From Flavobacterium araucananum (GTDB taxonomy: Bacteria; Bacteroidota; Bacteroidia; Flavobacteriales; Flavobacteriaceae), in contig NZ_MUGS01000014.1 in NCBI RefSeq assembly GCF_002222055.1, positions 1 to 58,762 of the forward strand: a stretch of 58,762 nucleotides of DNA, read 5' to 3'. Below, in pieces: positions 18,808-27,004 of this stretch. Position numbers and translations under genes: made by a program. Under the pieces are notes generated by a model. It did no database searches and was not told the origin of the DNA. It saw nothing but the letters and a program-made list of their open reading frames with translations. How positions within the stretch are numbered: position 1 is the stretch's first letter; every line of letters begins with the position of its first letter.

Positions 18808-19854
18808 TTACTTCAATAACTTCAATTCTTTAATCAAAACTGCATTTTCCTCCGGAATTCCAATCGTAAATCGGAGGCAATTTTCGCATAAAGGCTGAGT
18901 TGTTCTGTTACGAATTACAATTCCTTTTGCAATTAATTGATCGTATCTTTTATTAGCATCATCTACTTTTACCAATATAAAATTCGCCTCTGTAGGATAC
19001 ACTTTTTCTACAAAACCAACTTCAAGTAATACTTTAAGCAACTCTTGTCTTTGCTCAACAATAGAGGCTATCTCCTGTTTTATCTTGTCAGAATCATTCA
19101 GTCTGACTATTGCTCTTTGCTGTGTTAATTCGTTTACGTTATAAGGAGGTTTTATTTTGTTTAAAACCGAAATTACAACTTCGGAAGCATAACAAATTCC
19201 TAAACGAATTCCTGCCAGACCATACGCTTTTGACAAAGTCTGAGTAATTACCAAATTGGGGTATTCATCGATTTCTGTCAACCAGCTTTCTTTATCCGAA
19301 AAATCAATATAGGCTTCATCAATTACCACCAAACCTTTAAAATTCTGAAGCAACTTTACTACGCTTTCATCCAAAAAAGAGTTCCCTGTTGGATTATTTG
19401 GTGAGCATAAAAAGATAATTTTTGTATGGTCATCAACAGCATCTAAAATCTTCCCGACCTCTGGCTGAAAATCTGTCGAAAGTAAAACTTCCCTGTTTTC
19501 TACCGCGTTGATGTTAGCCAGAACGCCGTACATTCCGTAAGTAGGCGGCAACGAAATAATATTATCCGTTTTTGGCTCACAGAAAGCTCTGAAAAGCAAA
19601 TCCAAAACTTCATCACTTCCGTTTCCTAATAAAATCTGAGATGCTTTTACCTTATTATTCTTTGCCAAAATCGCTTTTACGGAGTTTTGCTGCGGATCAG
19701 GGTAACGATTTACACCATTTTGAAACGGGTTTTCATTGGCATCCAAAAAAATCATTTCGGCAGTATCAAAATCTTCAAACTCATCTCTTGCAGACGAATA
19801 TGGTTTTAATGTTTTTACGTTTTCACGTGTTATAGTATTTATATCGAATTTCAT
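18808..19854 (-). CDS. hisC: Histidinol-phosphate aminotransferase
   Basis: A PLP aminotransferase making histidinol phosphate from imidazole acetol phosphate and Glu. It has 348 residues. Fold-type I motifs are visible: NENPFQNGVNRYPDP (near 42-55), LGNGSDEVLDLLFRAF, SPNNPTGNSF, VIDEAYIDFS, the PLP-lysine segment TLSKAYGLAGIRLG (near 210), and the C-terminal RFTIGIPEEN. It lies between hisD and hisB. Confidence 0.97.
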   Translation of the reverse strand: MKFDINTITRENVKTLKPYSSARDEFEDFDTAEMIFLDANENPFQNGVNRYPDPQQNSVKAILAKNNKVKASQILLGNGSDEVLDLLFRAFCEPKTDNIISLPPTYGMYGVLANINAVENREVLLSTDFQPEVGKILDAVDDHTKIIFLCSPNNPTGNSFLDESVVKLLQNFKGLVVIDEAYIDFSDKESWLTEIDEYPNLVITQTLSKAYGLAGIRLGICYASEVVISVLNKIKPPYNVNELTQQRAIVRLNDSDKIKQEIASIVEQRQELLKVLLEVGFVEKVYPTEANFILVKVDDANKRYDQLIAKGIVIRNRTTQPLCENCLRFTIGIPEENAVLIKELKLLK

Positions 19855-19880
19855 TTTTTTATTTTTAAGGAGAAGATTAA

Positions 19881-20045
19881 AGAATAAAGAGTATAGAATA
19901 TAGACTCAAATCTAACTCTATAAAATCTCTCCTCTTTTCTCTTTATTCTATACTCTTTATTCTATACTCTTTATTCTATACTCTTTTCTCTTTTTTCTTT
20001 TTTCTATTCTCTTTCCTCTATTCTCTTTCCTCTATTCTCTTTCTT
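19881..20045. repeat. Tandem 14-bp repeats and 20-bp inverted repeat in the hisD-hisC spacer
   Basis: AGAATAAAGAGTATAGAATA (19881-19900) is the exact reverse complement of 19944-19963. From 19944 the unit TATTCTATACTCTT repeats three times (to 19985). A second array of CTATTCTCTTTCCT units runs 20004-20017, 20018-20031 and into 20032-20045, so its last copy includes the hisD stop codon and final codons (ending Glu-Arg-Glu). Both arrays have a 14-base period. Confidence 0.9.
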
Positions 20046-21324
20046 CCAAACTCTTTAAGCGAAGCGTCACAGCATTTTTATGCGCTTGCAAACCTTCGGC
20101 TTCAGCCATAATTTCGATTGCTTTGCCAATGTTTTGAATTCCTTTTTTTGATATTTTCTGAAAAGTCATTGCTTTCATAAAGCTATCCAGATTTACTCCG
20201 CTATAATTCTTTGCGTATCCGTTTGTTGGTAAGGTATGATTGGTTCCCGATGCATAATCTCCAGCACTTTCCGGTGTATAATTTCCAATAAAAACAGAAC
20301 CTGCGTTTAGTATGCCATTACAATAGAAATCATCAAATTCTGAGCAGATTATAAAGTGTTCCGGTCCATATTCGTTGATTAATTCTAATGCAATCTGATC
20401 GTTTTCTACATAAATTAGTTTCGAATTTTCAATAGCTTTTTTGGCAATAGCTTTTCTGGGAAGCTGATCGAGCTGAATCTGAATTTCATTTTCGACAGCA
20501 TCGATTAGTTTTCTTGAAGTCGAAACTAAAATAACCTGACTGTCGGTTCCGTGTTCTGCCTGAGATAACAAATCTGAAGCTACAAAAGCCGGAACTGCGG
20601 TATCATCTGCTACAACCAATAATTCTGATGGTCCGGCGGGCATATCTATCGCTACCCCAAATTGTGTTGCCAACTGTTTTGCTACTGTTACAAACTGATT
20701 ACCAGGACCAAAAATTTTATATACTTTAGGAATCGATTTTGTACCAAATGTCATTCCTGCAATCGCCTGGATTCCCCCTACTTTTAGAATTTTGGTTACA
20801 CCACATAAATTAGCAGCATATAAAATTGCTGGATTTATTTTTCCGGTTTTATCCGGTGGAGAACATAAAACAATTTCCTTGCATCCTGCAATTTCAGCTG
20901 GAACTGCCAGCATTAAAACAGTCGAAAACAAAGGTGCTGTTCCGCCCGGAATGTATAAACCAATTTTCTGAATTGGTCGCTTTTCCTGCCAGCATTTTAC
21001 ACCAGCTGTAGTTTCTATCGAAATTCTTTCTGTTTTTTGAGCGGTGTGAAATTTGTAAATATTCCCTTTTGCCAACTCAATCGCATCTTTTAATTCGGTC
21101 GAAATTGAATTTACAGCTTCCTGAATTTCTTCTGTAGTAACTTCGTAATTTTCTAAAGTAATTCCGTCAAAAATCGAAGTGTATTTTGCAACGGCTTCAT
21201 CTCCTTTTTTCTGAACCTCTTTAAAAATTTCTTTTACCGTAACCTCGATATCATCGATTGTTTTGGTAGGTCTTTTTAATATTTCTGACCAGGTATCTGG
21301 TTTTGGATTGTCTATTTTGTTCAT
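20032..21324 (-). CDS. hisD: Histidinol dehydrogenase
   Basis: A zinc enzyme that oxidises histidinol to His with two NAD+, the last two steps. It has 430 residues, normal length. Motifs include KRPIQKIGLYIPGGTAPL (near 110-127), the GPGNQFVTVAKQ NAD region, DMPAGPSELLVVAD, and the Zn/active-site segment SQAEHGTDSQV, with the catalytic Glu-His in YGPEHFII. The last residues (KSLEERE) are encoded within a tandem DNA repeat, which may have slightly altered the C-terminus. It is the second gene after hisG. Confidence 0.97.
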   Translation of the reverse strand: MNKIDNPKPDTWSEILKRPTKTIDDIEVTVKEIFKEVQKKGDEAVAKYTSIFDGITLENYEVTTEEIQEAVNSISTELKDAIELAKGNIYKFHTAQKTERISIETTAGVKCWQEKRPIQKIGLYIPGGTAPLFSTVLMLAVPAEIAGCKEIVLCSPPDKTGKINPAILYAANLCGVTKILKVGGIQAIAGMTFGTKSIPKVYKIFGPGNQFVTVAKQLATQFGVAIDMPAGPSELLVVADDTAVPAFVASDLLSQAEHGTDSQVILVSTSRKLIDAVENEIQIQLDQLPRKAIAKKAIENSKLIYVENDQIALELINEYGPEHFIICSEFDDFYCNGILNAGSVFIGNYTPESAGDYASGTNHTLPTNGYAKNYSGVNLDSFMKAMTFQKISKKGIQNIGKAIEIMAEAEGLQAHKNAVTLRLKSLEERE

Positions 21325-21386
21325 AATAAAATATTTAATTAAGTTCCAATTTTTCTATTGGAATTTAATCTGAGTTGAAATTTTCT

Positions 21387-22244
21387 TTACAGCACCATTT
21401 TCTCGATTGGACATACTAAAATTCCTTCGGCGCCGGCTTCTTTCAATTTATCGATTACATCCCAAAAAGTATCTTTATCTATTACTGAGTGCACGCTGCT
21501 CCAACCTTCTTGTGCCAATGGCAAAACGGTAAGGCTTCGTAAAACTGGTAGAATTTTACCAATTTCATCTATTTTATCGTTTGGCACATTCATCAAAATA
21601 TACTTTGAGCTTCTTGCTCTTAAAACTGCCTGAATTCTAAATTTTAAGGTATCGATGTGTTTTTGAATCTCTGATGAAACTTTTGGAGAAACGGCCAAAA
21701 CGGCTTCGCTCTTCAGGATTACTTCCACCTCTTTTAAGTTGTTTTTGAACAAAGTACTTCCACTTGAAACAATGTCAACGATAGCATCTGCAAGACCAAT
21801 ATTTGGTGCGATTTCTACAGAGCCGGAAATTTGGTGAATATCAACTTTTAATCCAAAAGAGCCAAAGTATTCGTTAACCGTATTAGGATAGGAAGTTGCT
21901 ACACGTAAACCTGCTAAATCCTGAATCGAATTGTATTCGAAAGTTTTAGGAACGGCAACAGAAACTTTACATTTCGAAAAACCTAATTTTTGAATCACTT
22001 CAATATGTTTTCCTTTTTCTACCAATAGGTTATCGCCTACAATAGCAAGATCAACAACTCCGTCGATTAAATATTGTGGAATGTCTGAATTTCTAAGGTA
22101 TAAAACTTCCAGAGGAAAATTTGAAGCTTCGGCTTTTAACTGATCGTTTCCGTTGTTGATAGAAATACCGCAATCTTTTAAGATTTGAATGCTGTCTTCG
22201 TTTAAACGACCTGATTTTTGAATTGCAATTTTTAATGTACTCAT
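21387..22244 (-). CDS. hisG: ATP phosphoribosyltransferase, long form
   Basis: The first and controlling enzyme of His synthesis, joining ATP and PRPP. It has 285 residues, the long HisG_L form with a C-terminal ACT-like regulatory domain (about 210-285) that allows direct His feedback, so HisZ is not needed. N-terminal MSTLKIAIQKSGRLNEDS and the PRPP loop IVDIVSSGSTLFKNN (near 155-170) are typical. It is the first structural gene of the operon, behind an attenuator and a His-rich leader peptide. Confidence 0.97.
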   Translation of the reverse strand: MSTLKIAIQKSGRLNEDSIQILKDCGISINNGNDQLKAEASNFPLEVLYLRNSDIPQYLIDGVVDLAIVGDNLLVEKGKHIEVIQKLGFSKCKVSVAVPKTFEYNSIQDLAGLRVATSYPNTVNEYFGSFGLKVDIHQISGSVEIAPNIGLADAIVDIVSSGSTLFKNNLKEVEVILKSEAVLAVSPKVSSEIQKHIDTLKFRIQAVLRARSSKYILMNVPNDKIDEIGKILPVLRSLTVLPLAQEGWSSVHSVIDKDTFWDVIDKLKEAGAEGILVCPIEKMVL

Positions 22245-22292
22245 TTTTTAGTTTTTCTTGGATTAATAGTCTGAGTACAAAGAATTGGAATT

Positions 22293-22326
22293 AAAAAAAC
22301 CCGTTTGATGTACTCAAACGGGTTTT
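22293..22326 (-). terminator. Attenuator terminator of the his operon
   Basis: On the minus strand AAACCCGTTTGA pairs with TCAAACGGGTTT (12 bp, 5-base loop), followed by seven T. It lies after the His-rich leader ORF and 49 bases before hisG. A clear competing antiterminator was not found by eye. The loop segment TGAGTAC can also pair with GTACTCA downstream (22278-22272), but that segment is made only after termination is decided. Confidence 0.88.
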
Positions 22327-22353
22327 AAAATATGATGATTTACATGCATACCA

Positions 22354-22413
22354 TTAACACATCGCCTGAGAGCAATAATGAAAATGATGATGATGTAATT
22401 GAATAGAAATCAT
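22354..22413 (-). CDS. his operon leader peptide (19 aa, His-rich)
   Basis: A 19-codon ORF encoding MISIQLHHHHFHYCSQAMC: four consecutive His codons and a fifth two positions later. It lies 34 bases after a good promoter and 28 bases before an intrinsic terminator that precedes hisG. This is the classic his attenuator layout of enteric bacteria, found here in a Bacteroidota genome. Stalling on His codons when His-tRNA is uncharged would favour read-through. Confidence 0.88.
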   Translation of the reverse strand: MISIQLHHHHFHYCSQAMC

Positions 22414-22446
22414 GATTTGTTTATTTTTTATTCTTTGATTCGGTTG

Positions 22447-22478
22447 CAAATATACTAGTTAATTTCATAAAAAAGCAA
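22447..22478 (-). promoter_or_regulatory. Predicted his operon promoter (TTG-N21-TATATTTG)
   Basis: On the minus strand TTG (22478-22476) and TATATTTG (22454-22447) are separated by 21 bases, close to the Flavobacterium TTG/TAnnTTTG consensus. Transcription would begin near 22440, about 27 bases before the leader ATG. Confidence 0.7.
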
Positions 22479-22554
22479 TTTTTAATTTAACTTAACGATA
22501 GTTTATTGTTAAAAAAAAGTAAGTGTACCCTTTTTATTACGTTATTTAAATTTA

Positions 22555-23952
22555 CTATAACGATTTCATATCTTCATTAAAAGTAAGTACAACAGTAGTT
22601 CCTACCCCTATTTCGCTATCAATTTTAAATTTAATATGAAGTAATTCTGTAACCCGTTTTACAATAGACAATCCTAATCCTGTACCTTTTATTTCAGGAT
22701 GTTCTGTTGAGTTTGATCTAAAGAAAGGAATAACAATCGCCTCTAAATCCTGCTTTGCAATTCCGATTCCGTTATCTGATATCTTACAAACTATTTTTTC
22801 ATTCTGATTCGAAAGTAATATCGAAACTTCGCCATTGATATTGCTGTATTTTATTGCATTCGAAATGATATTCCTTAAAATTGTAATGACTAAAAAGTTA
22901 TCCGATTGAATTTGATAATCTTCCTGTGCATCAAAGTTAATTTTGATATTTTGGTTCTTTATTTTCTCTGAATTCAAGGTTACAACATCCAAAATCAACG
23001 CATTTAGATAGACTGTTTCTGTATTTATATTCTTCTTCTGGTTCTCGAAACGTGCCATTAACAACAATTGATCTACGAGCATATTCAAATGATCTACTTC
23101 TTTAATACAATAATTTATTTTCTCTTCGTATTCTTTATTATCTCTTGGTTTACGAATCAAAACTTCAAGTGTTCCTTTAATTACAGTAAGCGGTGTCCTT
23201 AACTCGTGCGAAGCATCTGATGTAAATTGTTTTTCGCGTTCTATTGCGTCTTCAATTCGATTTAATAAGTTGTTGATAGTTTTAGAAAGTGTGTATAATT
23301 CATCCCGCGTTTTGGGCAACGTAATACGTGTTTTTAAATTATCTTTTGTTATGATTTTCGAAGTATTGATTATCGCATTAATGGGTTTTATACTTCGTCC
23401 GGCAAAAAATCTTGCTATAAAAAACAGTAATATTAAAATCCCCAGAAACGACAAACACATAATATCAAACAAATTATTCAACACCATTTTTGAATCTGCC
23501 AATGACATTGCAACAATTACATATCCTATTTTTTTGTCTTTGAGACGCAACGGAACCTGAATTTGCCTGATCGCATGATCCCCCATTTTAGTATCAAATA
23601 ATTCAAAATCTTCTACTGAATCATTAAATTGTAGTGTTTGTGTTTTTAAATTTGGTGCTTTTTCGACCACCTTTTTATTTAAATCCAAAAATTCTACAAA
23701 TACCGGATTCACATCTACCGTATTATGTTCTCGCTCGTTCCATTCTTCTTCATCAATAAGGATAACTTTGCCCCTGACTTCTTTAATTTCCTGAAGATGA
23801 TTTTTGATTTCGACATGAATATTTTCATCGATATGACTGTAAACGGTATGTTTTACAATAGAATAAATAACCGAAAAAACGACCAAAATCAATAAACCCG
23901 TCGTGATAATATAGTTTAATGCAATTCTGTTTTTAAAGGATAATTGTAACAT
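22555..23952 (-). CDS. Sensor histidine kinase
   Basis: Membrane-bound partner of the adjacent OmpR-type regulator. It has 465 residues: TM1 about 10-32, a periplasmic sensor region about 35-155, TM2 about 160-182, a HAMP-like linker to about 235, HisKA with FTSDASHELRTPLTVIKG (phospho-His249), and a C-terminal HATPase with NIISNAIKYS, DNGIGIA and GTGLGLSIVKRV. The start directly abuts the regulator's stop, so the two are translationally coupled. The signal is unknown. The divergent envelope phosphotransferase suggests an envelope-stress or cationic-peptide cue, in analogy with PmrB; that is inference. Confidence 0.95.
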   Translation of the reverse strand: MLQLSFKNRIALNYIITTGLLILVVFSVIYSIVKHTVYSHIDENIHVEIKNHLQEIKEVRGKVILIDEEEWNEREHNTVDVNPVFVEFLDLNKKVVEKAPNLKTQTLQFNDSVEDFELFDTKMGDHAIRQIQVPLRLKDKKIGYVIVAMSLADSKMVLNNLFDIMCLSFLGILILLFFIARFFAGRSIKPINAIINTSKIITKDNLKTRITLPKTRDELYTLSKTINNLLNRIEDAIEREKQFTSDASHELRTPLTVIKGTLEVLIRKPRDNKEYEEKINYCIKEVDHLNMLVDQLLLMARFENQKKNINTETVYLNALILDVVTLNSEKIKNQNIKINFDAQEDYQIQSDNFLVITILRNIISNAIKYSNINGEVSILLSNQNEKIVCKISDNGIGIAKQDLEAIVIPFFRSNSTEHPEIKGTGLGLSIVKRVTELLHIKFKIDSEIGVGTTVVLTFNEDMKSL

Positions 23953-24618
23953 TTATAAGTCGTTAGCGATATAACCAATACCGCGAATTGTTTTAATATA
24001 ATCTTCTTCGATTTTTAGATTAAGTTTTTTACGAATGGCATTCATAAAAACATCAATTACTCCGGTATCATACTCAAAATTAATCTCCCAGACATCTTTT
24101 AAAATCTGATTTCTGGTGCACACTTTTCCTTTATTCTGGATAAGATAAGTCAATAATTCAAACTCTCTTTGGGTAAGTGCAATTTCTTCTTCGTTTTTGA
24201 GAACAATATGCTTTGATAAATCAATTTTAATCGTTCCCAAAGTCAGGATTTCAGATCGTTTTTGATTTCTAAAATGAATTTTAATACGTTCTACTAATTC
24301 CTCAAAACTAAAGGGCTTTTTAATATAATCATTGGCTCCGGCTTTTAGTCCTTCTATGGTTTCCTGAACGGTATCTTTTGCAGTTAAAAAAATAATTGGT
24401 GTTGTTTGATCCTTAATTCTAATCGCTTTGCACAGGTCTAAACCATTAATTTTAGGAAGCATCCAATCCAGTAAAATCAAGTCAAAGTGCTGTTCCTGAA
24501 TCAATTCAAAACCCTTTGAGCCATCATTGGCGGTGGTAATTTGATACCCTTCTTCCTGCAACCCTTGTTGCAAAAACTGTATGATACCTAATTCATCTTC
24601 GACTATTAAAATGTGCAT
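23953..24618 (-). CDS. OmpR/PhoB-family response regulator
   Basis: DNA-binding partner of the adjacent kinase. It has 221 residues. The receiver domain (about 1-115) has the acidic pocket E7-D8, phospho-acceptor D51 in LILLDWMLP, a conserved Thr in FLTAKD and Lys in NDYIKKPF. The winged-helix domain (about 125-221) has LTQREFELLTYLIQNKG and the recognition region VIDVFMNAIRKKL with the C-terminal RGIGY. Spacing to the kinase is zero. Upstream are a TATCTTTG promoter element and phased TTAAG repeats of the kind bound by this family. Confidence 0.96.
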   Translation of the reverse strand: MHILIVEDELGIIQFLQQGLQEEGYQITTANDGSKGFELIQEQHFDLILLDWMLPKINGLDLCKAIRIKDQTTPIIFLTAKDTVQETIEGLKAGANDYIKKPFSFEELVERIKIHFRNQKRSEILTLGTIKIDLSKHIVLKNEEEIALTQREFELLTYLIQNKGKVCTRNQILKDVWEINFEYDTGVIDVFMNAIRKKLNLKIEEDYIKTIRGIGYIANDL

Positions 24619-24659
24619 TATTTTTCTTAATTTAGTTTAAAATATAAATATTTGTTGCT

Positions 24660-24667
24660 CAAAGATA
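24660..24667 (-). promoter_or_regulatory. Predicted two-component operon promoter, -7 element TATCTTTG
   Basis: TATCTTTG on the minus strand matches TAnnTTTG and sits 41 bases before the regulator ATG at 24618. No TTG at ideal -33 spacing. Confidence 0.5.
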
Positions 24668-24723
24668 AAAATTTTGATCTCAGAAATTGCTTAAAACCAT
24701 TAGAATAGCACAAATAAAATCAT

Positions 24724-24773
24724 CTTAAGCGAATATTAAGAGAATGTTAAGTAACCTGAAAGTAGAACTTAAT
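24724..24773. promoter_or_regulatory. Phased TTAAG direct repeats: probable response-regulator box
   Basis: Hexamers CTTAAG (24724-24729), ATTAAG (24735-24740) and GTTAAG (24746-24751) recur at exactly 11-base spacing, and a fourth, CTTAAT (24768-24773), falls at twice that period. OmpR/PhoB-family regulators bind such one-helical-turn direct repeats, and the enteric PmrA box is (C/T)TTAA(G/T)-N5-(C/T)TTAA(G/T). The last hexamer ends 21 bases before the -7 element of the plus-strand gene, where a -33 box would be. This fits activation of the divergent gene by the adjacent regulator. Confidence 0.7.
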
Positions 24774-24794
24774 CCAGAACTAATTTATAACGAT

Positions 24795-24802
24795 TATTTT
24801 TG
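24795..24802 (+). promoter_or_regulatory. Predicted promoter of the membrane sulfatase gene, -7 element TATTTTTG
   Basis: TATTTTTG matches TAnnTTTG, 20 bases before the ATG. No -33 TTG is present; instead a CTTAAT hexamer of the phased repeat occupies that position, as expected of an activator-dependent promoter. Confidence 0.55.
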
Positions 24803-24822
24803 CTCAAAAAAAATATAACTCT

Positions 24823-26913
24823 ATGAATTTTTATAAGAAACTATCCCCATTTTACAATCTTGCGGCATTCTATTTCGCTGTAAGCTTTGTATTACGAATT
24901 GTTTTGCTTTTTCATCCGATAACACAAAGTTCTTTTACTTTTTTTGAAGGCCTGAAAATCTTTACATTAGGTCTTATTTCTGATTTTTTTGTTTTTATCG
25001 TTGCGAGTATATTTTTATGGCTGTATTTGATTTTTATTTCGAATTCTAAATACAGTAAACCTTCCGGTTATATTATTTTAGGGGTTCTTATTGCGATATT
25101 TGCTTATTTGGCATCGGGAAAGAGTATTGTACATGAATATGGTGGTGCCTTACCAGAAATTGTATTAATTTTTGTTGGGCTTAAAACAGCATTATTTGCT
25201 CTTTTGCTTTTTCTTCCTAAACTAAGGGACAAAATTAGATATTGGCTGTTTGCTTTTGTAATTTTCTTGTATGTTTTATTAATCCTGCAAAATGGGATAA
25301 GCGAGTATTTCTTTTGGAATGAATTTGGGGTAAAATATAACTTTATTGCAGTAAACTACTTAATTTATACGAATGAAGTTATTGGTAATATTATGCAGTC
25401 TTATCCCGTAGTTCCAATATTTTCAGCTTTATTCTTGATAACGGGATTTTTTACTTACTTTATTCTAAAAAACTCGAGAAACTATATCGATAAAATTCCA
25501 TCTCTAACGGAAAAAATAAAAATTACCGGAATCTATTTTGTTTTGTTTTTTATCTCCTTGTTTGCTATTCCAACTTTGGCTAAGACCGAAAATTCTAAAA
25601 ATATTTTTGTAAACGAATTACAAGCCAATGGTTTGTATAAATTTTACCTTGCTTTCCAGAACAACAAACTGGATTACTTTAAATTTTATAAAACGTTGTC
25701 AAACGAAGAAGCTTTTTCTCTTTTAAAACAACAGTTACCTACTATTACAGGACAAACTACAAACCGAAAAATAACCAGTGATTCTACAGAAATTCATAAA
25801 AACGTAGTTTTAATTACTATCGAAAGTTATAGCGCTGAGTTCATGAAAATGTACGGAAATGAGCAAAATATTACACCTTTCTTAGATAGTCTTGCGCAAA
25901 AAAGTTTGCAGTTTACAAACTTGTATGCTGCCGGAAATCGAACTGTTCGCGGGCTTGAAGCGGTAACTTTATGTTTGCCTCCAACAGCAGGTGAAAGTGT
26001 ACTAAAAAGAGAAGACAATAAAAATAAATTTTCTACGGGAGCTATTTTTAATCAAAAAGGCTACAACGTAAAATTCATGTATGGTGGCGATGCTTTCTTT
26101 GATAACATGAGAGATTTTTATTCCGGAAACGGTTATGATATTGTAGACAAATCTAATTTTTCTCCTGAAGAGATTACATTCTCGAACGTTTGGGGAGTTT
26201 GTGATGAAGATATGTACAACAAGGCGATAAAAGTCATGAATACTGAAGCAAAACAAAGCAAGCCGTTTTTTAATCATATCATGACGGTTAGTAATCACAG
26301 GCCTTTTACTTATCCTAATAATAAAATTGATATTCCGGGGGATATAAAATCCCGTGATGGCGGTGTAAAATACACTGATTATTCCTTGCAAAAATTCTTC
26401 GAAATGGCCAGGAAACAACCTTGGTTCAAGAATACTGTTTTTGTAATTGTTGCGGATCATTGTGCGTCTAGTGCCGGAAAAACGGAACTTCCGTTAGACA
26501 AATACAGAATTCCTGCTTTTATATACAGTCCGGATTTAAAACCGGCAAAATACAATCAGGTAATGTCGCAGATTGATCTTATGCCTACTCTGTTTGGATT
26601 ATTACATTTTAGCTATCAAAGTAAGTTTTTTGGGCAGGATGTTTTAAAACCGGATTATAAACCAAGAGCATTTATTGCCACTTATCAGGATTTGGGATTG
26701 ATAAAAGACAATGTTCTGACTATTTTATCACCAAAACAACAGGTAAAACAATTTGACTTGCAAATAAATACAAAACCAGGTATTGCTCCTGAATATCAAA
26801 TTGATTACAATGAAATCCCGATGAAAACAGAAAGAACTGATTTGATAAAGGAGACGATTTCTTTTTATCAGGCAGCTTCGGATATGTTAAAACATAAAAA
26901 ATATCAGAAATAA
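24823..26913 (+). CDS. LtaS/EptA-type membrane sulfatase-family phosphotransferase
   Basis: A 696-residue alkaline-phosphatase-superfamily membrane enzyme. Five hydrophobic helices fill about 1-255, followed by an extracytoplasmic catalytic domain. Catalytic features are metal-ligand Glu in IESYSAEF (E334), the nucleophile Thr in NRTVRGLEA (T374), the NHIMTVSNHRPF segment, and metal ligands in VADHCASSAG. Members transfer phosphoglycerol or phosphoethanolamine to lipids or glycans. Its divergent two-component system and TTAAG boxes suggest regulated envelope modification. The donor and acceptor cannot be told from sequence. It ends at a strong terminator. Confidence 0.9.
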   Translation: MNFYKKLSPFYNLAAFYFAVSFVLRIVLLFHPITQSSFTFFEGLKIFTLGLISDFFVFIVASIFLWLYLIFISNSKYSKPSGYIILGVLIAIFAYLASGKSIVHEYGGALPEIVLIFVGLKTALFALLLFLPKLRDKIRYWLFAFVIFLYVLLILQNGISEYFFWNEFGVKYNFIAVNYLIYTNEVIGNIMQSYPVVPIFSALFLITGFFTYFILKNSRNYIDKIPSLTEKIKITGIYFVLFFISLFAIPTLAKTENSKNIFVNELQANGLYKFYLAFQNNKLDYFKFYKTLSNEEAFSLLKQQLPTITGQTTNRKITSDSTEIHKNVVLITIESYSAEFMKMYGNEQNITPFLDSLAQKSLQFTNLYAAGNRTVRGLEAVTLCLPPTAGESVLKREDNKNKFSTGAIFNQKGYNVKFMYGGDAFFDNMRDFYSGNGYDIVDKSNFSPEEITFSNVWGVCDEDMYNKAIKVMNTEAKQSKPFFNHIMTVSNHRPFTYPNNKIDIPGDIKSRDGGVKYTDYSLQKFFEMARKQPWFKNTVFVIVADHCASSAGKTELPLDKYRIPAFIYSPDLKPAKYNQVMSQIDLMPTLFGLLHFSYQSKFFGQDVLKPDYKPRAFIATYQDLGLIKDNVLTILSPKQQVKQFDLQINTKPGIAPEYQIDYNEIPMKTERTDLIKETISFYQAASDMLKHKKYQK

Positions 26914-26932
26914 GTTTTCATTTGAACTTACT

Positions 26933-26970
26933 AAAAAAGCCCCAAATTCAATTGAATTGGGGCTTTTTTT
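26933..26970. terminator. Bidirectional terminator between convergent genes
   Basis: AAAAAAGCCCC (26933-26943) pairs with GGGGCTTTTTTT (26959-26970), and inner AATTCA/TGAATT extends the stem. A and T tails on both sides let it serve both the sulfatase-family gene and the opposing zinc phospholipase-like gene. Confidence 0.9.
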
Positions 26971-27004
26971 CATCTGTAAAATGAAACTGAGACTGAAAAC
27001 TTTT

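Noticed and set aside
15060..20045. 14-base repeats as a CRISPR array
   Set aside because: Units are contiguous tandem copies without spacers and no cas genes are present.
22272..22316. TGAGTAC/GTACTCA pairing as a his antiterminator
   Set aside because: The second strand lies downstream of the terminator, so it is transcribed after the decision to terminate.
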